Shown here: piece after piece, positions 8,719-18,087 of the stretch | Layout: each line of letters opens with the position of its first letter | Numbering within the stretch: the first letter of the stretch is position 1 | Source of the DNA: Ruegeria sp. 6PALISEP08 | GTDB taxonomy: Bacteria > Pseudomonadota > Alphaproteobacteria > Rhodobacterales > Rhodobacteraceae | NCBI RefSeq assembly: GCF_001238295.1 | Contig: NZ_LGXZ01000001.1 | Location: 310,001-374,000 of the forward strand | Direction: 5' to 3' | Length of the DNA: 64,000 nucleotides | Position numbers and translations under genes: made by a program | Notes under the pieces: generated by a model | Told to the model about the DNA's origin: nothing | Seen by the model: the letters and a program-made list of their open reading frames with translations, nothing else | The model's database searches: none

Positions 8719-8967
8719 TTAGCTGCCGGGAATGGTGATACGCTTGGTCTGGCCGCTTTGTCGCAGCATGATGCCATCTTCATCAATGGCAATCACTGTA
8801 CCCGAGGCAACACGGCTGCCGGGTTTGACTTCTTTCACACGGCCCGATGACAGGCGCATCAAGGCACGCAGATCACTTTTGGGTCCAAATATCCCCAATA
8901 CCGACACGGTATTCTTCTTCAATGCACCCTTCTGCGTGGCCGTGCTTTTGACTATCGAGTTCGACAT
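8719..8967 (-). CDS. Small PilP/GspC-like protein
   Basis: 82 residues, no signal peptide. The C-terminal half (LGIFGPKSDLRALMRLSSGR, then PGSRVASGTVIAIDEDGIML) resembles the homology region of type II secretion GspC and type IV pilus PilP proteins, but without their membrane anchor. It lies downstream of purF and upstream of the SDR on the same strand. No secretion or pilus genes are nearby, so the role is unclear; the fold assignment is by resemblance only. Confidence 0.6.
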   Translation of the reverse strand: MSNSIVKSTATQKGALKKNTVSVLGIFGPKSDLRALMRLSSGRVKEVKPGSRVASGTVIAIDEDGIMLRQSGQTKRITIPGS

Positions 8968-9237
8968 GGTTTGCGGCGCGGACCATGGCCCGAACCCCTT
9001 TGCTAGGTGAGTGGTGCCGGTCAGTTACCAAAACCAGAGGATAAGCAAAAGCGCATCACACGCACACGTCATCAAGGCTGAAACCGGCAAATGAAAGCCA
9101 TTGAGAACGCAAGACGTTCACCGCGGAGTTGCGGCAAGTTTCCACTCATCGCAGCACCGTGAGCTGTTGGGATCAACCGGTTTTGCCGAAGCGATTCGCA
9201 TCGTCTCGGTGTCGGTTGAATTCCAAGCGTTTGCCAA

Positions 9238-10761
9238 TCAGCCCGAGGCCAGCTTGGCTGCGTTCCACGATCCGCCCGGAATCTGCATATCGGCGCGTTT
9301 CTGGCTGACGCGGCTGCTGTTTTCCAGATTGTCCAGATAATCCTCGCTGACGCTGCCGGTGATGTAATTGCCGTCGAAGCAAGAACAGTCAAAGGCTTCG
9401 ATCTCGGGATTGCCTTCTTTGGCCGCCCAGATCAGATCGTCGAGGTCTTGATAGAACAGCGCATCCGCGCCCAGCTCTTCGCGGATCTCTTCGATCTCTT
9501 TGCCGTTTGCGATCAGCTCGGTCTTGGTTGGCATGTCGATGCCGTAGACATTGGGATACTGCACCGGGGGCGAGGCGCTGGCGACATAGACTTTCTTGGC
9601 TCCGGCGTCGCGACACATTTGAACGATCTTTTTGATGGTGTTGCCACGCACGATGGAATCGTCGATCAGCAAAACGCTGTGCCCGTCAAACTCAAGCGGG
9701 ACGGCGTTCAGCTTGCGGCGAACGGACTTCTGCCTCTCTGCCTGACCCGGCATGATGAAGGTGCGTCCGACATAACGGTTTTTCACCAGTCCTTCACGAT
9801 AAGGGATGCCGGTGATCTTGGCGGCTTCCAGCGCCACGGGGCGGGCACTGTCCGGCACAGGAATGATCCGGTCGATTTCCAGACCCGAGTCCTGAATCTG
9901 TTTAGCCAGCGTCTGACCCATACGCATCTGGGTTTTGTAAACAGAAACGCCATCCAGCAATGAGTCCGGACGAGCCAGATAGACATACTCAAAGATACAG
10001 GGCGTCAGCTTGCCTTCGACGGCCTGGAACTCGTGCATGTTGCCGTCCAGATCGATCAGGATCGCTTCACCCGGGCGCAGATCGCGCAGTTTTTCGAAGC
10101 CGTTGATGCCAAAGGCCACGTCTTCCGAAGCAAATGCATAGTCATCGCCTTGGCCATCCACCTCGCGCTTTGCAACCGACAGTGGACGAATGCCAAACGG
10201 ATCGCGGAATGCCAACATCCCGACGCCTGCGACCAGACAGATCACGGAATAGGCGCCCTGAACGCGTTCCATCGTCATCTTCACACCGGCAAACAGATTG
10301 CGGATGGGTTCGGCATTGCCGTTCACCTTGATCGCGTCCGCCACCTTGTCGGCCAGTACGTTCAGCAGGATTTCGGAATCTGACGTGGTGCGCAGGTGAC
10401 GGCTGTATTTGCCGGTAACCTTTTCGCGCTGTTCGGCGGTGTTGGTAATGTTGCCGTTGTGAACCAGATAGATGCCGTAAGGGGCGTTCACAAAGAAGGG
10501 CTGCGCCTCGGCGGCACTAAGCGATCCGGCCGTCGGATAACGCACATGACCCATGCCAACCTGGCCCAAAAGGGTTTCGGCATCTTGCGCATTGAACACG
10601 TCTTTGACGAGACCGTTGGCTTTCTTCTCGCGGAAAAACTCGCCATTATAGGTCACGATCCCGGAAGCATCCTGACCCCGGTGCTGCAGCATCAGCAGCC
10701 CGTCATAGATCTCGGCAAACACATCATGTGTCCGGCTTGCGATTCCCAAAATCCCACACAT
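9238..10761 (-). CDS. purF: Amidophosphoribosyltransferase
   Basis: Commits PRPP to purine synthesis by forming phosphoribosylamine from glutamine; cytoplasmic, 507 residues. The propeptide-free N-terminus MCGILGI gives the catalytic Cys2 of the Ntn glutaminase domain. The phosphoribosyltransferase PRPP loop SVLLIDDSIVRGNT is at about 362-375. It is not directly preceded by cvpA: a plus-strand zinc-protein gene and about 370 bp of uncertain sequence intervene. About 270 bp after the stop hold no gene I can support. Confidence 0.97.
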   Translation of the reverse strand: MCGILGIASRTHDVFAEIYDGLLMLQHRGQDASGIVTYNGEFFREKKANGLVKDVFNAQDAETLLGQVGMGHVRYPTAGSLSAAEAQPFFVNAPYGIYLVHNGNITNTAEQREKVTGKYSRHLRTTSDSEILLNVLADKVADAIKVNGNAEPIRNLFAGVKMTMERVQGAYSVICLVAGVGMLAFRDPFGIRPLSVAKREVDGQGDDYAFASEDVAFGINGFEKLRDLRPGEAILIDLDGNMHEFQAVEGKLTPCIFEYVYLARPDSLLDGVSVYKTQMRMGQTLAKQIQDSGLEIDRIIPVPDSARPVALEAAKITGIPYREGLVKNRYVGRTFIMPGQAERQKSVRRKLNAVPLEFDGHSVLLIDDSIVRGNTIKKIVQMCRDAGAKKVYVASASPPVQYPNVYGIDMPTKTELIANGKEIEEIREELGADALFYQDLDDLIWAAKEGNPEIEAFDCSCFDGNYITGSVSEDYLDNLENSSRVSQKRADMQIPGGSWNAAKLASG

Positions 10762-11046
10762 TTACGGGGCTCCAACTTCTATGACGATTTGATCTGAGGA
10801 CTGACCGCTCTTCGGTTTCGGGCCGTCTGCAAAGCCTGCGCGGGTGTTTTGGTAGCAGGTGAACTTGACGCCAATAGGGCGACCATCATCACGACCAGCG
10901 CGCATTCGTACAGAAAGAACAAGATCGGTGGCTCCGATTCCGTGGCGGGTTGGCCTCCACATAAAGACTAATGAGCGGGCTGTCATCAAAGGATCACACT
11001 CACCTATTGCCGCAGGCTGAATTTGTGCGCGGAGACGCTTGCTCAT
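10762..11046 (-). CDS. Possible small protein abutting purF, unrecognised
   Basis: A 94-residue frame (start MSKRLRAQ) whose TAA stop directly adjoins the purF ATG. The C-terminal part (RPIGVKFTCYQNTRAGFADG) has a codon pattern like the neighbouring genes, mostly G/C at third positions. I recognise no family. A shorter start at 10986 is possible. If real it could be translationally coupled to purF; it may equally be leader sequence. Apart from this frame I see nothing clear in the gap between purF and the zinc-protein gene. Confidence 0.3.
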   Translation of the reverse strand: MSKRLRAQIQPAAIGECDPLMTARSLVFMWRPTRHGIGATDLVLSVRMRAGRDDGRPIGVKFTCYQNTRAGFADGPKPKSGQSSDQIVIEVGAP

Positions 11047-11132
11047 GAAATGGATGACATGTGCAGTCATATATGCTGTCATGCTAGTGAATATGTGCAA
11101 GTTTAGAGTGGTCAAGCACACAGAGGGCCTGA

Positions 11133-11354
11133 ATGTGGCAGCATAAGCCTCAACAGAACAAGCAGGAACGGATAAAGCAACGGTGTCATCGGTGCCGAGG
11201 CATGGGGCGGGCGCCCTGTCAGATCTGCAACGGTGCAGGCGAAGTTGTCAAAGGCCGCGATACTTTGGGTAAACCCATCTTCAGCCGGTGCGATGGGTGT
11301 TTCGGATTGAAAACCATCCGATGCACCGTGTGTGGTGGCGAAGGTTTCAACTGA
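11133..11354 (+). CDS. Small DnaJ-type zinc-finger protein (CxxCxGxG repeats)
   Basis: 73 residues, almost entirely a cysteine-rich module: CHRCRGMG, CQICNGAG, CDGCFGLK and CTVCGGEG, i.e. four CxxC pairs, three with the CxxCxGxG pattern of the DnaJ/Hsp40 zinc centre. There is no J domain, so it is not a complete co-chaperone. An AGAGGG ribosome binding site precedes the ATG and a bidirectional terminator follows. It sits on the opposite strand inside the radA-cvpA-purF neighbourhood. A redox or protein-holding role is possible but not shown. Confidence 0.75.
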   Translation: MWQHKPQQNKQERIKQRCHRCRGMGRAPCQICNGAGEVVKGRDTLGKPIFSRCDGCFGLKTIRCTVCGGEGFN

Positions 11355-11362
11355 CCGGCATG

Positions 11363-11392
11363 AAAAAAGCCCGGGCAGGGCCGGGCTTTTCC
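11363..11392. terminator. Bidirectional intrinsic terminator
   Basis: AAGCCCGG (11367-11374) and CCGGGCTT (11381-11388) form an 8-bp stem flanked by A and T runs on both sides. It serves the plus-strand zinc-finger gene ending at 11354 and the minus-strand cvpA ending at 11416. Confidence 0.85.
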
Positions 11393-11415
11393 GTGAAATC
11401 CATACGAAAGAGCGT

Positions 11416-12009
11416 TTAACCTTCGGCAGGCGCCGTGGTTGCAGGCTGGGCGTTGTCTGCCGTGCAGCTGGCCACCAGCTCTTCATATTGCGCTGTAACC
11501 CAGCCCAAAGCGGCCTCGGGATTTTGTTCTTCGATCTGGCTGCTGAACTGTTCAAACACTTTGGCCGAACGGCTTTCGTCGACGATCGTGTAGGACTGAC
11601 CGGTCATGACGGTGTCATAGACAAAGAAGGCGATCGCAACCAGCAGGATGCCGCGTGCGATACCGAAGAAAAGACCCAGTGCCTGATCCAGACCGCCCAA
11701 GGCCGAGCGTTGCACAAGCGAAGAAAACAGGGGGGTGAATATGCTGACCACAATCAGCGCAATGGCAAAGACTGCCGCAAAACCTGTGATGACCGAAAGC
11801 TCGCAACTGTCGCGCAGGAAATCTCCGACAACCGGGATCTCCTTGACCAGCGGTACGGCCTGTGGGGCAAAGATGAACGCCAGAACGGCCGCCGCGACCC
11901 AGCCTGCGATGGCAAGAACCTCGCGCATGAAGCCACGCGAGTAGGCCAATATGCCCGACATCACGATGATCAGGGCGACGACCCCGTCAATTATTGTAAA
12001 ACCTTCCAT
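11416..12009 (-). CDS. cvpA: CvpA family inner-membrane protein
   Basis: 197 residues with four hydrophobic segments in the first two thirds (starting FTIIDGVVALIIVMSGILAY and AIAGWVAAAVLAFIFAP) and a soluble tail rich in Glu, Ala and Thr. CvpA was named for colicin V production in E. coli and is commonly linked to purF. Here it lies 40 bp downstream of radA on the same strand, likely co-transcribed, and ends at a shared terminator. Confidence 0.85.
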   Translation of the reverse strand: MEGFTIIDGVVALIIVMSGILAYSRGFMREVLAIAGWVAAAVLAFIFAPQAVPLVKEIPVVGDFLRDSCELSVITGFAAVFAIALIVVSIFTPLFSSLVQRSALGGLDQALGLFFGIARGILLVAIAFFVYDTVMTGQSYTIVDESRSAKVFEQFSSQIEEQNPEAALGWVTAQYEELVASCTADNAQPATTAPAEG

Positions 12010-12049
12010 GGCCCTCGCCTGTTTGTTTTCTGCCCCTCAGGGCGCGACC

Positions 12050-13414
12050 TTAACCTGATCCGAAGGTTTCGCCAACAAACCCAACCAAATCAGAGGGTCG
12101 GGTGAGTGACAGACCTGCCACAGTGCCGGTTTTGCCACCTGCCGGAGCAATTGCCGCTGTGAAACCAAGTTTTTGCGCTTCTTTCAACCTATTTTCGGTC
12201 TGCGGGGCTGGTCTAAGTGCCCCGGACAGCGAGATTTCTCCAAAAACAACCGTCTCAGCGGGCAGGGCGGTGTCTTCGCGGGCACTGAGCAGGGCCGCGG
12301 CCACAGCGAGATCAGCAGCGGGTTCGCTGATTTTCAGCCCTCCGGCGACGTTCAGATAAACATCGAGCCCGGCAAAGGGGATTCCACAGCGCGCCTCGAG
12401 CACGGCAAGGATCATGGCCAGCCGCCCACTGTCCCATCCAACCACCGTGCGGCGGGGCTGAGAATGGGGCGAGGGGGCCACGAGGGCCTGCAGTTCCACC
12501 AGAACGGGGCGGGTGCCTTCAATGCCAGCGAAAACGGCCGAACCGGGGCTGGGCGTACCGCGTTCCGACAGGAACAGGGCCGACGGGTTGGTGACCTGAG
12601 CCAGCCCTTTGCCTGTCATCTCGAAAACGCCGATCTCATCAGCGGGGCCAAAGCGGTTCTTGACGGCGCGCAGGATACGAAACTGGTGGCCGCGCTCACC
12701 TTCGAAGTACAGTACGGTGTCGACCATGTGTTCAACAACGCGGGGGCCTGCGATCTGGCCGTCCTTGGTGACGTGGCCGACCATGATGATCGAAACACCG
12801 TGTCGTTTTGCAAACGTGGTCAATTCATGTGCTGCGGCCCGGACCTGTGACACCGACCCCGGAGCGCTGTCAACGTTGTCGGCCCACATGGTCTGGATCG
12901 AGTCGATGATCGCCAGACCGGGCTTTTCGGCCTCAAGCGTCGTAAGAATGTCGCGTAGATTGGTCTCTGCCGCCAGTTGCACCGGTGCGTCCTCAAGGCC
13001 CAGACGACGTGCGCGCATTCGAACTTGTGCACTGGCTTCTTCGCCCGAGACATAGATGGTTTTAACGCCTGCACGCGCAAAACGGGCTGCGGCTTGCAAG
13101 AGTAGCGTGGATTTACCGATACCCGGGTCTCCGCCCACCAGAAGCGCAGAGGCCGGGACCAAACCACCTCCGAGTACGCGGTCGAGTTCTTCGACTCCGC
13201 AGAGGGTGCGGGGCGGAGGTGTTTCCTCGGTCGACAAATCCGTGAGTGCGATGGACTGGCCGCGTTTGCCGCCGAGGGATTTTTTGGCCGGGCCAGCCGA
13301 AAGGGGCGCGTCCTGAATGATTGTATTCCACTCGCCGCAGGCATCGCAGCGTCCGGACCACCGCGTATGAGTTGCTCCGCAGGCTGAGCAGGAGAAAGAA
13401 GTCGTTTTTGCCAT
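12050..13414 (-). CDS. radA: DNA repair protein RadA
   Basis: RecA-like ATPase that promotes branch migration during recombination, 454 residues. The N-terminal zinc finger has Cys9, Cys12, Cys23 and Cys26. Walker A GGDPGIGKS is at 94-102, the RadA-specific KNRFG motif at 252-256, and the C-terminal Lon-protease-like domain fills the last 170 residues. The ATG at 13414 begins MAKTTSFSCS as in other RadA proteins; the frame extends 12 codons upstream. cvpA follows. Confidence 0.96.
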   Translation of the reverse strand: MAKTTSFSCSACGATHTRWSGRCDACGEWNTIIQDAPLSAGPAKKSLGGKRGQSIALTDLSTEETPPPRTLCGVEELDRVLGGGLVPASALLVGGDPGIGKSTLLLQAAARFARAGVKTIYVSGEEASAQVRMRARRLGLEDAPVQLAAETNLRDILTTLEAEKPGLAIIDSIQTMWADNVDSAPGSVSQVRAAAHELTTFAKRHGVSIIMVGHVTKDGQIAGPRVVEHMVDTVLYFEGERGHQFRILRAVKNRFGPADEIGVFEMTGKGLAQVTNPSALFLSERGTPSPGSAVFAGIEGTRPVLVELQALVAPSPHSQPRRTVVGWDSGRLAMILAVLEARCGIPFAGLDVYLNVAGGLKISEPAADLAVAAALLSAREDTALPAETVVFGEISLSGALRPAPQTENRLKEAQKLGFTAAIAPAGGKTGTVAGLSLTRPSDLVGFVGETFGSG

Positions 13415-13535
13415 GACGCACTTCGTGCCCGAGCTTGGGCGGTTCTTCAAGCCCTTGCGGGCTTTCCTTACCGCCGGTGGCGCGCTGCGGCCTCAGGCCC
13501 GGATGGGCCATCGTCCGCAGCGGGCGCTGACGCGC

Positions 13536-14318
13536 CTATTCCGCCGCCCGAGGGGGGGACATGGCAATAACGCTGGACGCTTTGGAGGACTTTTCGCTGC
13601 GCGGTGCGTGCAATTGAGTCGACAGCTCGGGCAGAAGCTCAAACAGCTCGTCCCGCAGGCGTGCCAGTTGCGACTTGGCGATTGTCTCTTCCATTTCCAC
13701 ATCGCGCGTCCATTGGCGCAATTCGTTCTGGATGACCTGAGCCTCTCCCAGCCGCTGTTGGAACAGCTCAATCTCTTCCTGCCGCTGTTGCAGGAACATC
13801 TGCGCACGTTCGACCCGTGCGTCGCCATAGGTCTCGGCCAGTTCCTGGCTGATCTGGCTCATCTGTGCGGCCAATTCCAGTATCTCAGGCTCGAGCGATT
13901 GTAGATCAGGGTGCTGGCGCAAAAATGCCATGCGTTCTTTGACCGCGTCAAACTCGGACGACATCATGAACAGCCCGCCACGGTCGGCGGCATGGGCCAT
14001 CTGATAGGCTTCCGCGATGTCATGCATGTTGAGGGCAAATTTGCGATGGTTGTTTTCCAGCGCCATCATTCGCGCATTGGCAGGCAGATAAAACGCCAGC
14101 ATGAGAATCAGTGCGGTCAGGCCGATCTGGATGAACATCCCGGCGTCTGTCACCGGTCCATTGCCGAGTCCGGCCTGCATTGAAAGCCAGGGCAAAACAC
14201 CCAAAGCGGAAAAAAGCGTGGCTGAAACGGCCAGCAAGGCCGCCATGCAGATCAGTAAAAAAGTCAATCTCAAAAAGGCATTCTGACATTGCAATGTTAT
14301 ATTATGGAGGGCGGCCAT
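13536..14318 (-). CDS. Membrane-anchored coiled-coil protein of unknown function
   Basis: 260 residues. Two hydrophobic segments, about 15-45 and 62-80, are followed by a long helical region (about 95-245) rich in Glu, Gln, Leu and Arg with heptad-like spacing, consistent with a coiled coil. I recognise no catalytic motif. It lies upstream of radA on the same strand with a gap of about 120 bp, a placement that may lead databases to call it a DNA repair protein, for which the sequence gives no support. Confidence 0.65.
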   Translation of the reverse strand: MAALHNITLQCQNAFLRLTFLLICMAALLAVSATLFSALGVLPWLSMQAGLGNGPVTDAGMFIQIGLTALILMLAFYLPANARMMALENNHRKFALNMHDIAEAYQMAHAADRGGLFMMSSEFDAVKERMAFLRQHPDLQSLEPEILELAAQMSQISQELAETYGDARVERAQMFLQQRQEEIELFQQRLGEAQVIQNELRQWTRDVEMEETIAKSQLARLRDELFELLPELSTQLHAPRSEKSSKASSVIAMSPPRAAE

Positions 14319-14468
14319 GATCGTCGTACTCCTTCTTCAAACCGGAACACACCGGGCCGAAGCGGAGGAAGATCACAGAACTTAGGGCGATCCGCTGCGG
14401 ACCTGGAAACTACAAAACTGCACTGCTCGAAATATAAAGATGATACTTAGGTACGTGTTTTCAATCAA

Positions 14469-14921
14469 TTAGGTCTGAGGTTTTCGTGAAGTGGATGTCA
14501 TCTCTGTAATATGGCCAAGCGCGATGGAAGCCAGAATGCAGGCTGTGAACAGGTAGAGACCCCATGCGGTTTCGATGGTCGCGTAAGAGATGCCCTTGGC
14601 CAGAGTGATGTAGAGCGCGATTAGGAAGATGTCGGCCATTGCCAGTTTGCCGAGGATGTTCAGTGCGGGTTGGACGCGGGCATCCAGCAGGTTCCATTGG
14701 ATCAGGGCGGTTCCGATAGTTTTGATGTAGGGCGCGAAGAGGGCGAAGACTGTGACGATCAGCGCGAGGAAGACGTCGGATTTCCACAGGGACTGGAGCC
14801 CGGTGATGACGCTGATCTCTGAGAGGCCGAAGATCGGCAGGAACCCTGCGCGCATCAGCGGGGCGAACCACGCGATGGGGTAGAGGATCAGCAGGGAGAG
14901 GGTGGCGAGGCGGAGGGTCAT
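14469..14921 (-). CDS. Paraquat-inducible protein A (PqiA) family membrane protein
   Basis: 150 residues with four predicted membrane helices. The motif order (LLILYPIAWFAPLM, then a long loop with LWKSDVFLALIVTVFALFAPYIKTIG and MADIFLIALYI) matches single-domain PqiA-like proteins, which are linked to envelope lipid transport systems. It is 19 bp downstream of a membrane protein gene and belongs to the alr-mlaEF run. This placement next to Mla genes supports an envelope role. Confidence 0.75.
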   Translation of the reverse strand: MTLRLATLSLLILYPIAWFAPLMRAGFLPIFGLSEISVITGLQSLWKSDVFLALIVTVFALFAPYIKTIGTALIQWNLLDARVQPALNILGKLAMADIFLIALYITLAKGISYATIETAWGLYLFTACILASIALGHITEMTSTSRKPQT

Positions 14922-14940
14922 GCGTATTGCGCCGGTGTTG

Positions 14941-15294
14941 TCAAAAGTTGCTCAGCAATAAGATCACAAACAAAACTGCGCTGATAGCCGAAATCGCGAC
15001 GTTCCAAACTCCAGGTGACCGTACTTTGCCCAGAAGGCTTTTGTGCAGTTGGGCAGTGCCGATGATGACGCCAAGCGCATCGGGAATATCAGCCGCGATC
15101 TCATTTTCTGGAAAGACAAATAGAACAGCTTTGCCAAGTATCACCCCAAGAAGAATGGCAAATGACAAAACGTAAATTTGCTTCTGAAAAAGCAATCCCA
15201 CCTTCAAGCGGTTTGCGATTATCCAGGCAATAAAAACGGTGGCGAAGTACGAGATCGGCAAAAAATTTAAAACGTAATTGCCAAAACTACTCAC
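14941..15294 (-). CDS. Membrane protein of unknown function in the mlaEF operon
   Basis: 117 residues with three predicted membrane helices and no family I recognise. Its GTG start overlaps the mlaF stop codon (GTGA), so it is translationally coupled to the Mla ATPase. The base composition is clearly more A/T-rich than its neighbours, with many Ile, Lys, Asn and Phe codons, which suggests transfer or weak selection. It occupies the place where an MCE-domain mlaD gene would usually follow but has no MCE features. Confidence 0.6.
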   Translation of the reverse strand: MSSFGNYVLNFLPISYFATVFIAWIIANRLKVGLLFQKQIYVLSFAILLGVILGKAVLFVFPENEIAADIPDALGVIIGTAQLHKSLLGKVRSPGVWNVAISAISAVLFVILLLSNF

Positions 15295-16037
15295 CGCACG
15301 GCTTCAATCGGCCCTTCTGCACTCCCACTTATGAACTGCTCCACATAAGGATCACCCGAAGCATCCATCTGGCCGACCGGTCCGGTCCACTGGATGACAC
15401 CTCCGTGCAGCATGGCGACGTTGTCGGCAATCGCGCGGACCGAGCTCATGTCATGGGTTATGGTCATCGCAGTGGCGCCCATCTCGGTCACGATTTCCCG
15501 GATCAGATCGTTGATGACGCCGGACATGATCGGGTCCAACCCTGTGGTGGGTTCATCGAAAAAGATGATTTCGGGCTCGGCGGCAATGGCGCGGGCAAGG
15601 CCGACGCGCTTCTGCATGCCGCCTGACAGTTCCGCCGGAAAGCGGTCGGCCACGTCAGATTTCAGGCCCACGCGGCGTAGTTTCTCGATGGCGATTTCGC
15701 GGGCTTCGTCCGCAGGACGTTTCAGTGAGCCACGCAGCAGGCGGAAGGCAACGTTCTGCCAGACGGTCATCGAGTCAAACAGGGCCGCGCCCTGAAACAG
15801 CATGCCAAAACGGGCCAGAAACGCGTCGCGGTCGCCTTTGCTGGCATCCTTTCCGTCCACATAGATCATGCCGCTGTCGGGTTGGATCAGTCCAAGGATA
15901 CATTTCAGAGCCACCGATTTCCCGGTGCCAGACCCGCCGATGATGACCATCGAGGTGCCCTTGGGGATCTCAAGGTCAAGCCCTTGCAATACGTGGTTGT
16001 CACCAAAGGCTTTATGTACGTTCTCCATCCGGATCAT
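15291..16037 (-). CDS. mlaF: MlaF-like ABC transporter ATP-binding protein
   Basis: ATPase of a phospholipid (Mla-type) transporter of the inner membrane, 248 residues. Walker A GGSGTGKS is near 34-41, the signature LSGGMQKRVGLARA near 142 and Walker B IIFFDEPTTGLDP follows. The Met in the signature (SGGMQKR) is typical of MlaF and LinK proteins. It overlaps both the permease gene upstream and the membrane protein downstream by four bases or fewer, so the operon is tightly coupled. Confidence 0.9.
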   Translation of the reverse strand: MIRMENVHKAFGDNHVLQGLDLEIPKGTSMVIIGGSGTGKSVALKCILGLIQPDSGMIYVDGKDASKGDRDAFLARFGMLFQGAALFDSMTVWQNVAFRLLRGSLKRPADEAREIAIEKLRRVGLKSDVADRFPAELSGGMQKRVGLARAIAAEPEIIFFDEPTTGLDPIMSGVINDLIREIVTEMGATAMTITHDMSSVRAIADNVAMLHGGVIQWTGPVGQMDASGDPYVEQFISGSAEGPIEAVR

Positions 16038-16816
16038 AGCGAGAAGAATACCCCTGTGAGAACGAAGTTTGCAGCCAGGATCAGCACCGCTGCGGCCTCG
16101 ACCGAGCCTTTGGTAGCACGCCCCACGCCCTGTGCGCCGCGACCAGAGTTCATGCCGTAGTAACAGCCCATAATGGCCGCGATCAGGCCAAAGGCCGCGC
16201 CTTTGACCAGCGATGAGACGATGTCGCGGGTTTCAAGAAAATCGACCGTGTTTTTCAGATAAGTCGCTGGGTTGAAGCCCAGATTTTGCGTGGCGACGGT
16301 GTAGCCCCCGGCAATGCCGATCACGTCACCTACCGCAACCAATGCGGGCACGGTGATCAACGCGGCCAAGACGCGCGGGGCGGTCAGGTATTTCATCGGA
16401 TGGGTCGACAGCGTGACCAGCGCGTCGATCTGTTCGGTCACTTTCATCGTGGCAATCTCGGCCGCGATGGACGAGGTCACGCGGGCAGCAATCATCAGGC
16501 CGACCAGCACCGGGCCAAGCTCTCGGACCATGCCAATGGCGACGATTTGGGGCACCACGGCTTCGGCGTTGAAACGCGCGCCGCCGGCATAGATTTGCAA
16601 CGCCAGCGCGCCGCCGGTGAAGATCGCGGTCAAGCCGACCACGGGCAGGGACAGCCAGCCGATGTTCAGCAAGGCCATACCAAATTCGCGCGGATAAAAG
16701 GGTGGGCGAAGGATATGCGAGATGGCATCAAGCGCAAACAGGGCCACCCGACCAAAGGCTGCCATCAGGCTCAGAACAGCGCGGCCCAGCCCCCCAAGCG
16801 CGGTCATTGGGTTCAT
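16034..16816 (-). CDS. mlaE: MlaE-like ABC transporter permease
   Basis: Integral membrane permease of the MlaE family, 260 residues, five or six membrane segments. The region [24 protein letters not shown] is written here as [11 protein letters not shown] and AARVTSS, the family signature. It should couple lipid movement to MlaF. It overlaps mlaF by four bases and the alanine racemase gene by four. No mlaD, mlaC or mlaB gene is in the window. Confidence 0.9.
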   Translation of the reverse strand: MNPMTALGGLGRAVLSLMAAFGRVALFALDAISHILRPPFYPREFGMALLNIGWLSLPVVGLTAIFTGGALALQIYAGGARFNAEAVVPQIVAIGMVRELGPVLVGLMIAARVTSSIAAEIATMKVTEQIDALVTLSTHPMKYLTAPRVLAALITVPALVAVGDVIGIAGGYTVATQNLGFNPATYLKNTVDFLETRDIVSSLVKGAAFGLIAAIMGCYYGMNSGRGAQGVGRATKGSVEAAAVLILAANFVLTGVFFSL

Positions 16817-17859
16817 TCTACGTAGCCCCGCGAATAGCGATTGCCCATAGATGTCAGAATCTCGTAGCCAATCGTTCCGGCAGCTTCGGCCAGATCATCG
16901 ACGGTCTGATGGCCGTTGAGAATACGCAGACGTTCCGGGTCGTTCGGCAGGTCGGTGACATCCACCGTGATCAGATCCATCGAGATACGACCAACAACCG
17001 GGCAAGGCTGGTTGCCAGCGAACGTGTCAATCCCGCCGCCAATCGCACGATGCAGACCATCTGCATAGCCTGCAGCAACTGTGGCGATACGAGACGGGCG
17101 GCGCGCAACCCAGCTGTTGCCGTAGCCGACTGTTTCGCCCACGTCCAGTTGGCGCACCTGTATGACGGGCAGATCGACGGTGACAACCGGCTTGGCCCCG
17201 GCAAAAGGCAGGCCACCATAAAGGCCAATGCCCGGGCGGCAGAAATCGAAATGGAACTCAGGCCCCAGAAAGGTGCCTCCGGTTGCGGCTAGCGAACGGG
17301 GTGCGGTGACGCCGTCGGTCATCTCGCGGAAGGTTTTCAACTGCTGCTGATTCATCGGGTGATCCGGTTCATCCGAACAGGCCAGATGAGACATGACCAC
17401 CACCGGGTTCAAGGCCTCGGCCTTTGGGCGCAGCTCGGCCCAGTCGGCTGGCTCAAGTCCCAAGCGATTCATACCGCTGTCCAGTTGAATACCGAATGCG
17501 TGATCGGGCAGCGCTTGCAAATGACGCTGGAACTGTTCGGCCGAGTTGATCAGTGGTGTCAGATCGTGCGCACGCAGCAAATCTGTATCGCCTTCCATGT
17601 GCCCGGAGAAAATTCCGATCATCGGGCCCGGTCCGACCGCCTCGCGCACGGCGGCGCCTTCCTCGGCTGCGGCAACAAAGAACTTTCGAACGCCTTCTTC
17701 GGCCAGCGTGTCGCTGACAGGCCCGGCACCCAGCCCATAGGCATCGGCCTTGACCACGGCCCCGGTTTCTACCCCGGTCTTCGCATCAAGCGCGCGCCAG
17801 TTGCTGGCCAGCGCCTGTAGATTGATCGTCAAACGTGCAGTACTCATGGAACTGTTCAT
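16813..17859 (-). CDS. alr: Alanine racemase
   Basis: PLP enzyme interconverting L- and D-alanine for peptidoglycan, 348 residues from the ATG at 17859. The PLP lysine is in [11 protein letters not shown] (Lys37); the second catalytic residue, a Tyr, is in [10 protein letters not shown]. The C-terminal barrel carries the conserved PVVGRISMD motif. The open frame extends upstream to 17955 with Arg-rich residues unlike Alr, so a start at 17859 or 17847 is preferred. First gene of the alr-mlaE-mlaF operon. Confidence 0.93.
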   Translation of the reverse strand: MNSSMSTARLTINLQALASNWRALDAKTGVETGAVVKADAYGLGAGPVSDTLAEEGVRKFFVAAAEEGAAVREAVGPGPMIGIFSGHMEGDTDLLRAHDLTPLINSAEQFQRHLQALPDHAFGIQLDSGMNRLGLEPADWAELRPKAEALNPVVVMSHLACSDEPDHPMNQQQLKTFREMTDGVTAPRSLAATGGTFLGPEFHFDFCRPGIGLYGGLPFAGAKPVVTVDLPVIQVRQLDVGETVGYGNSWVARRPSRIATVAAGYADGLHRAIGGGIDTFAGNQPCPVVGRISMDLITVDVTDLPNDPERLRILNGHQTVDDLAEAAGTIGYEILTSMGNRYSRGYVE

Positions 17860-18087
17860 GACATTGCGCCGTCCAAGGTCAAGAGGGAATGGCGCATTTC
17901 CTTGGCGTATTCCGTTGCCACGTCGTCGCAATCGCCGAATAACGCCGAAAACCAAGACATATTAGCGATTTGTTGCTTTGAATAAACCGCTTTGTGATTG
18001 TCTTCACATTGATGTTAAAACGATCTTGTGGGCGGGATCGTCTCATCACCACACATTCAGGGGTGCGGCCGCAGGGACTAGGAATTC

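Noticed and set aside
9072-9237. Possible gene in the gap after purF
   Set aside because: Frames here have no ribosome binding site, no recognisable motif and mixed codon use; better regarded as untranslated.
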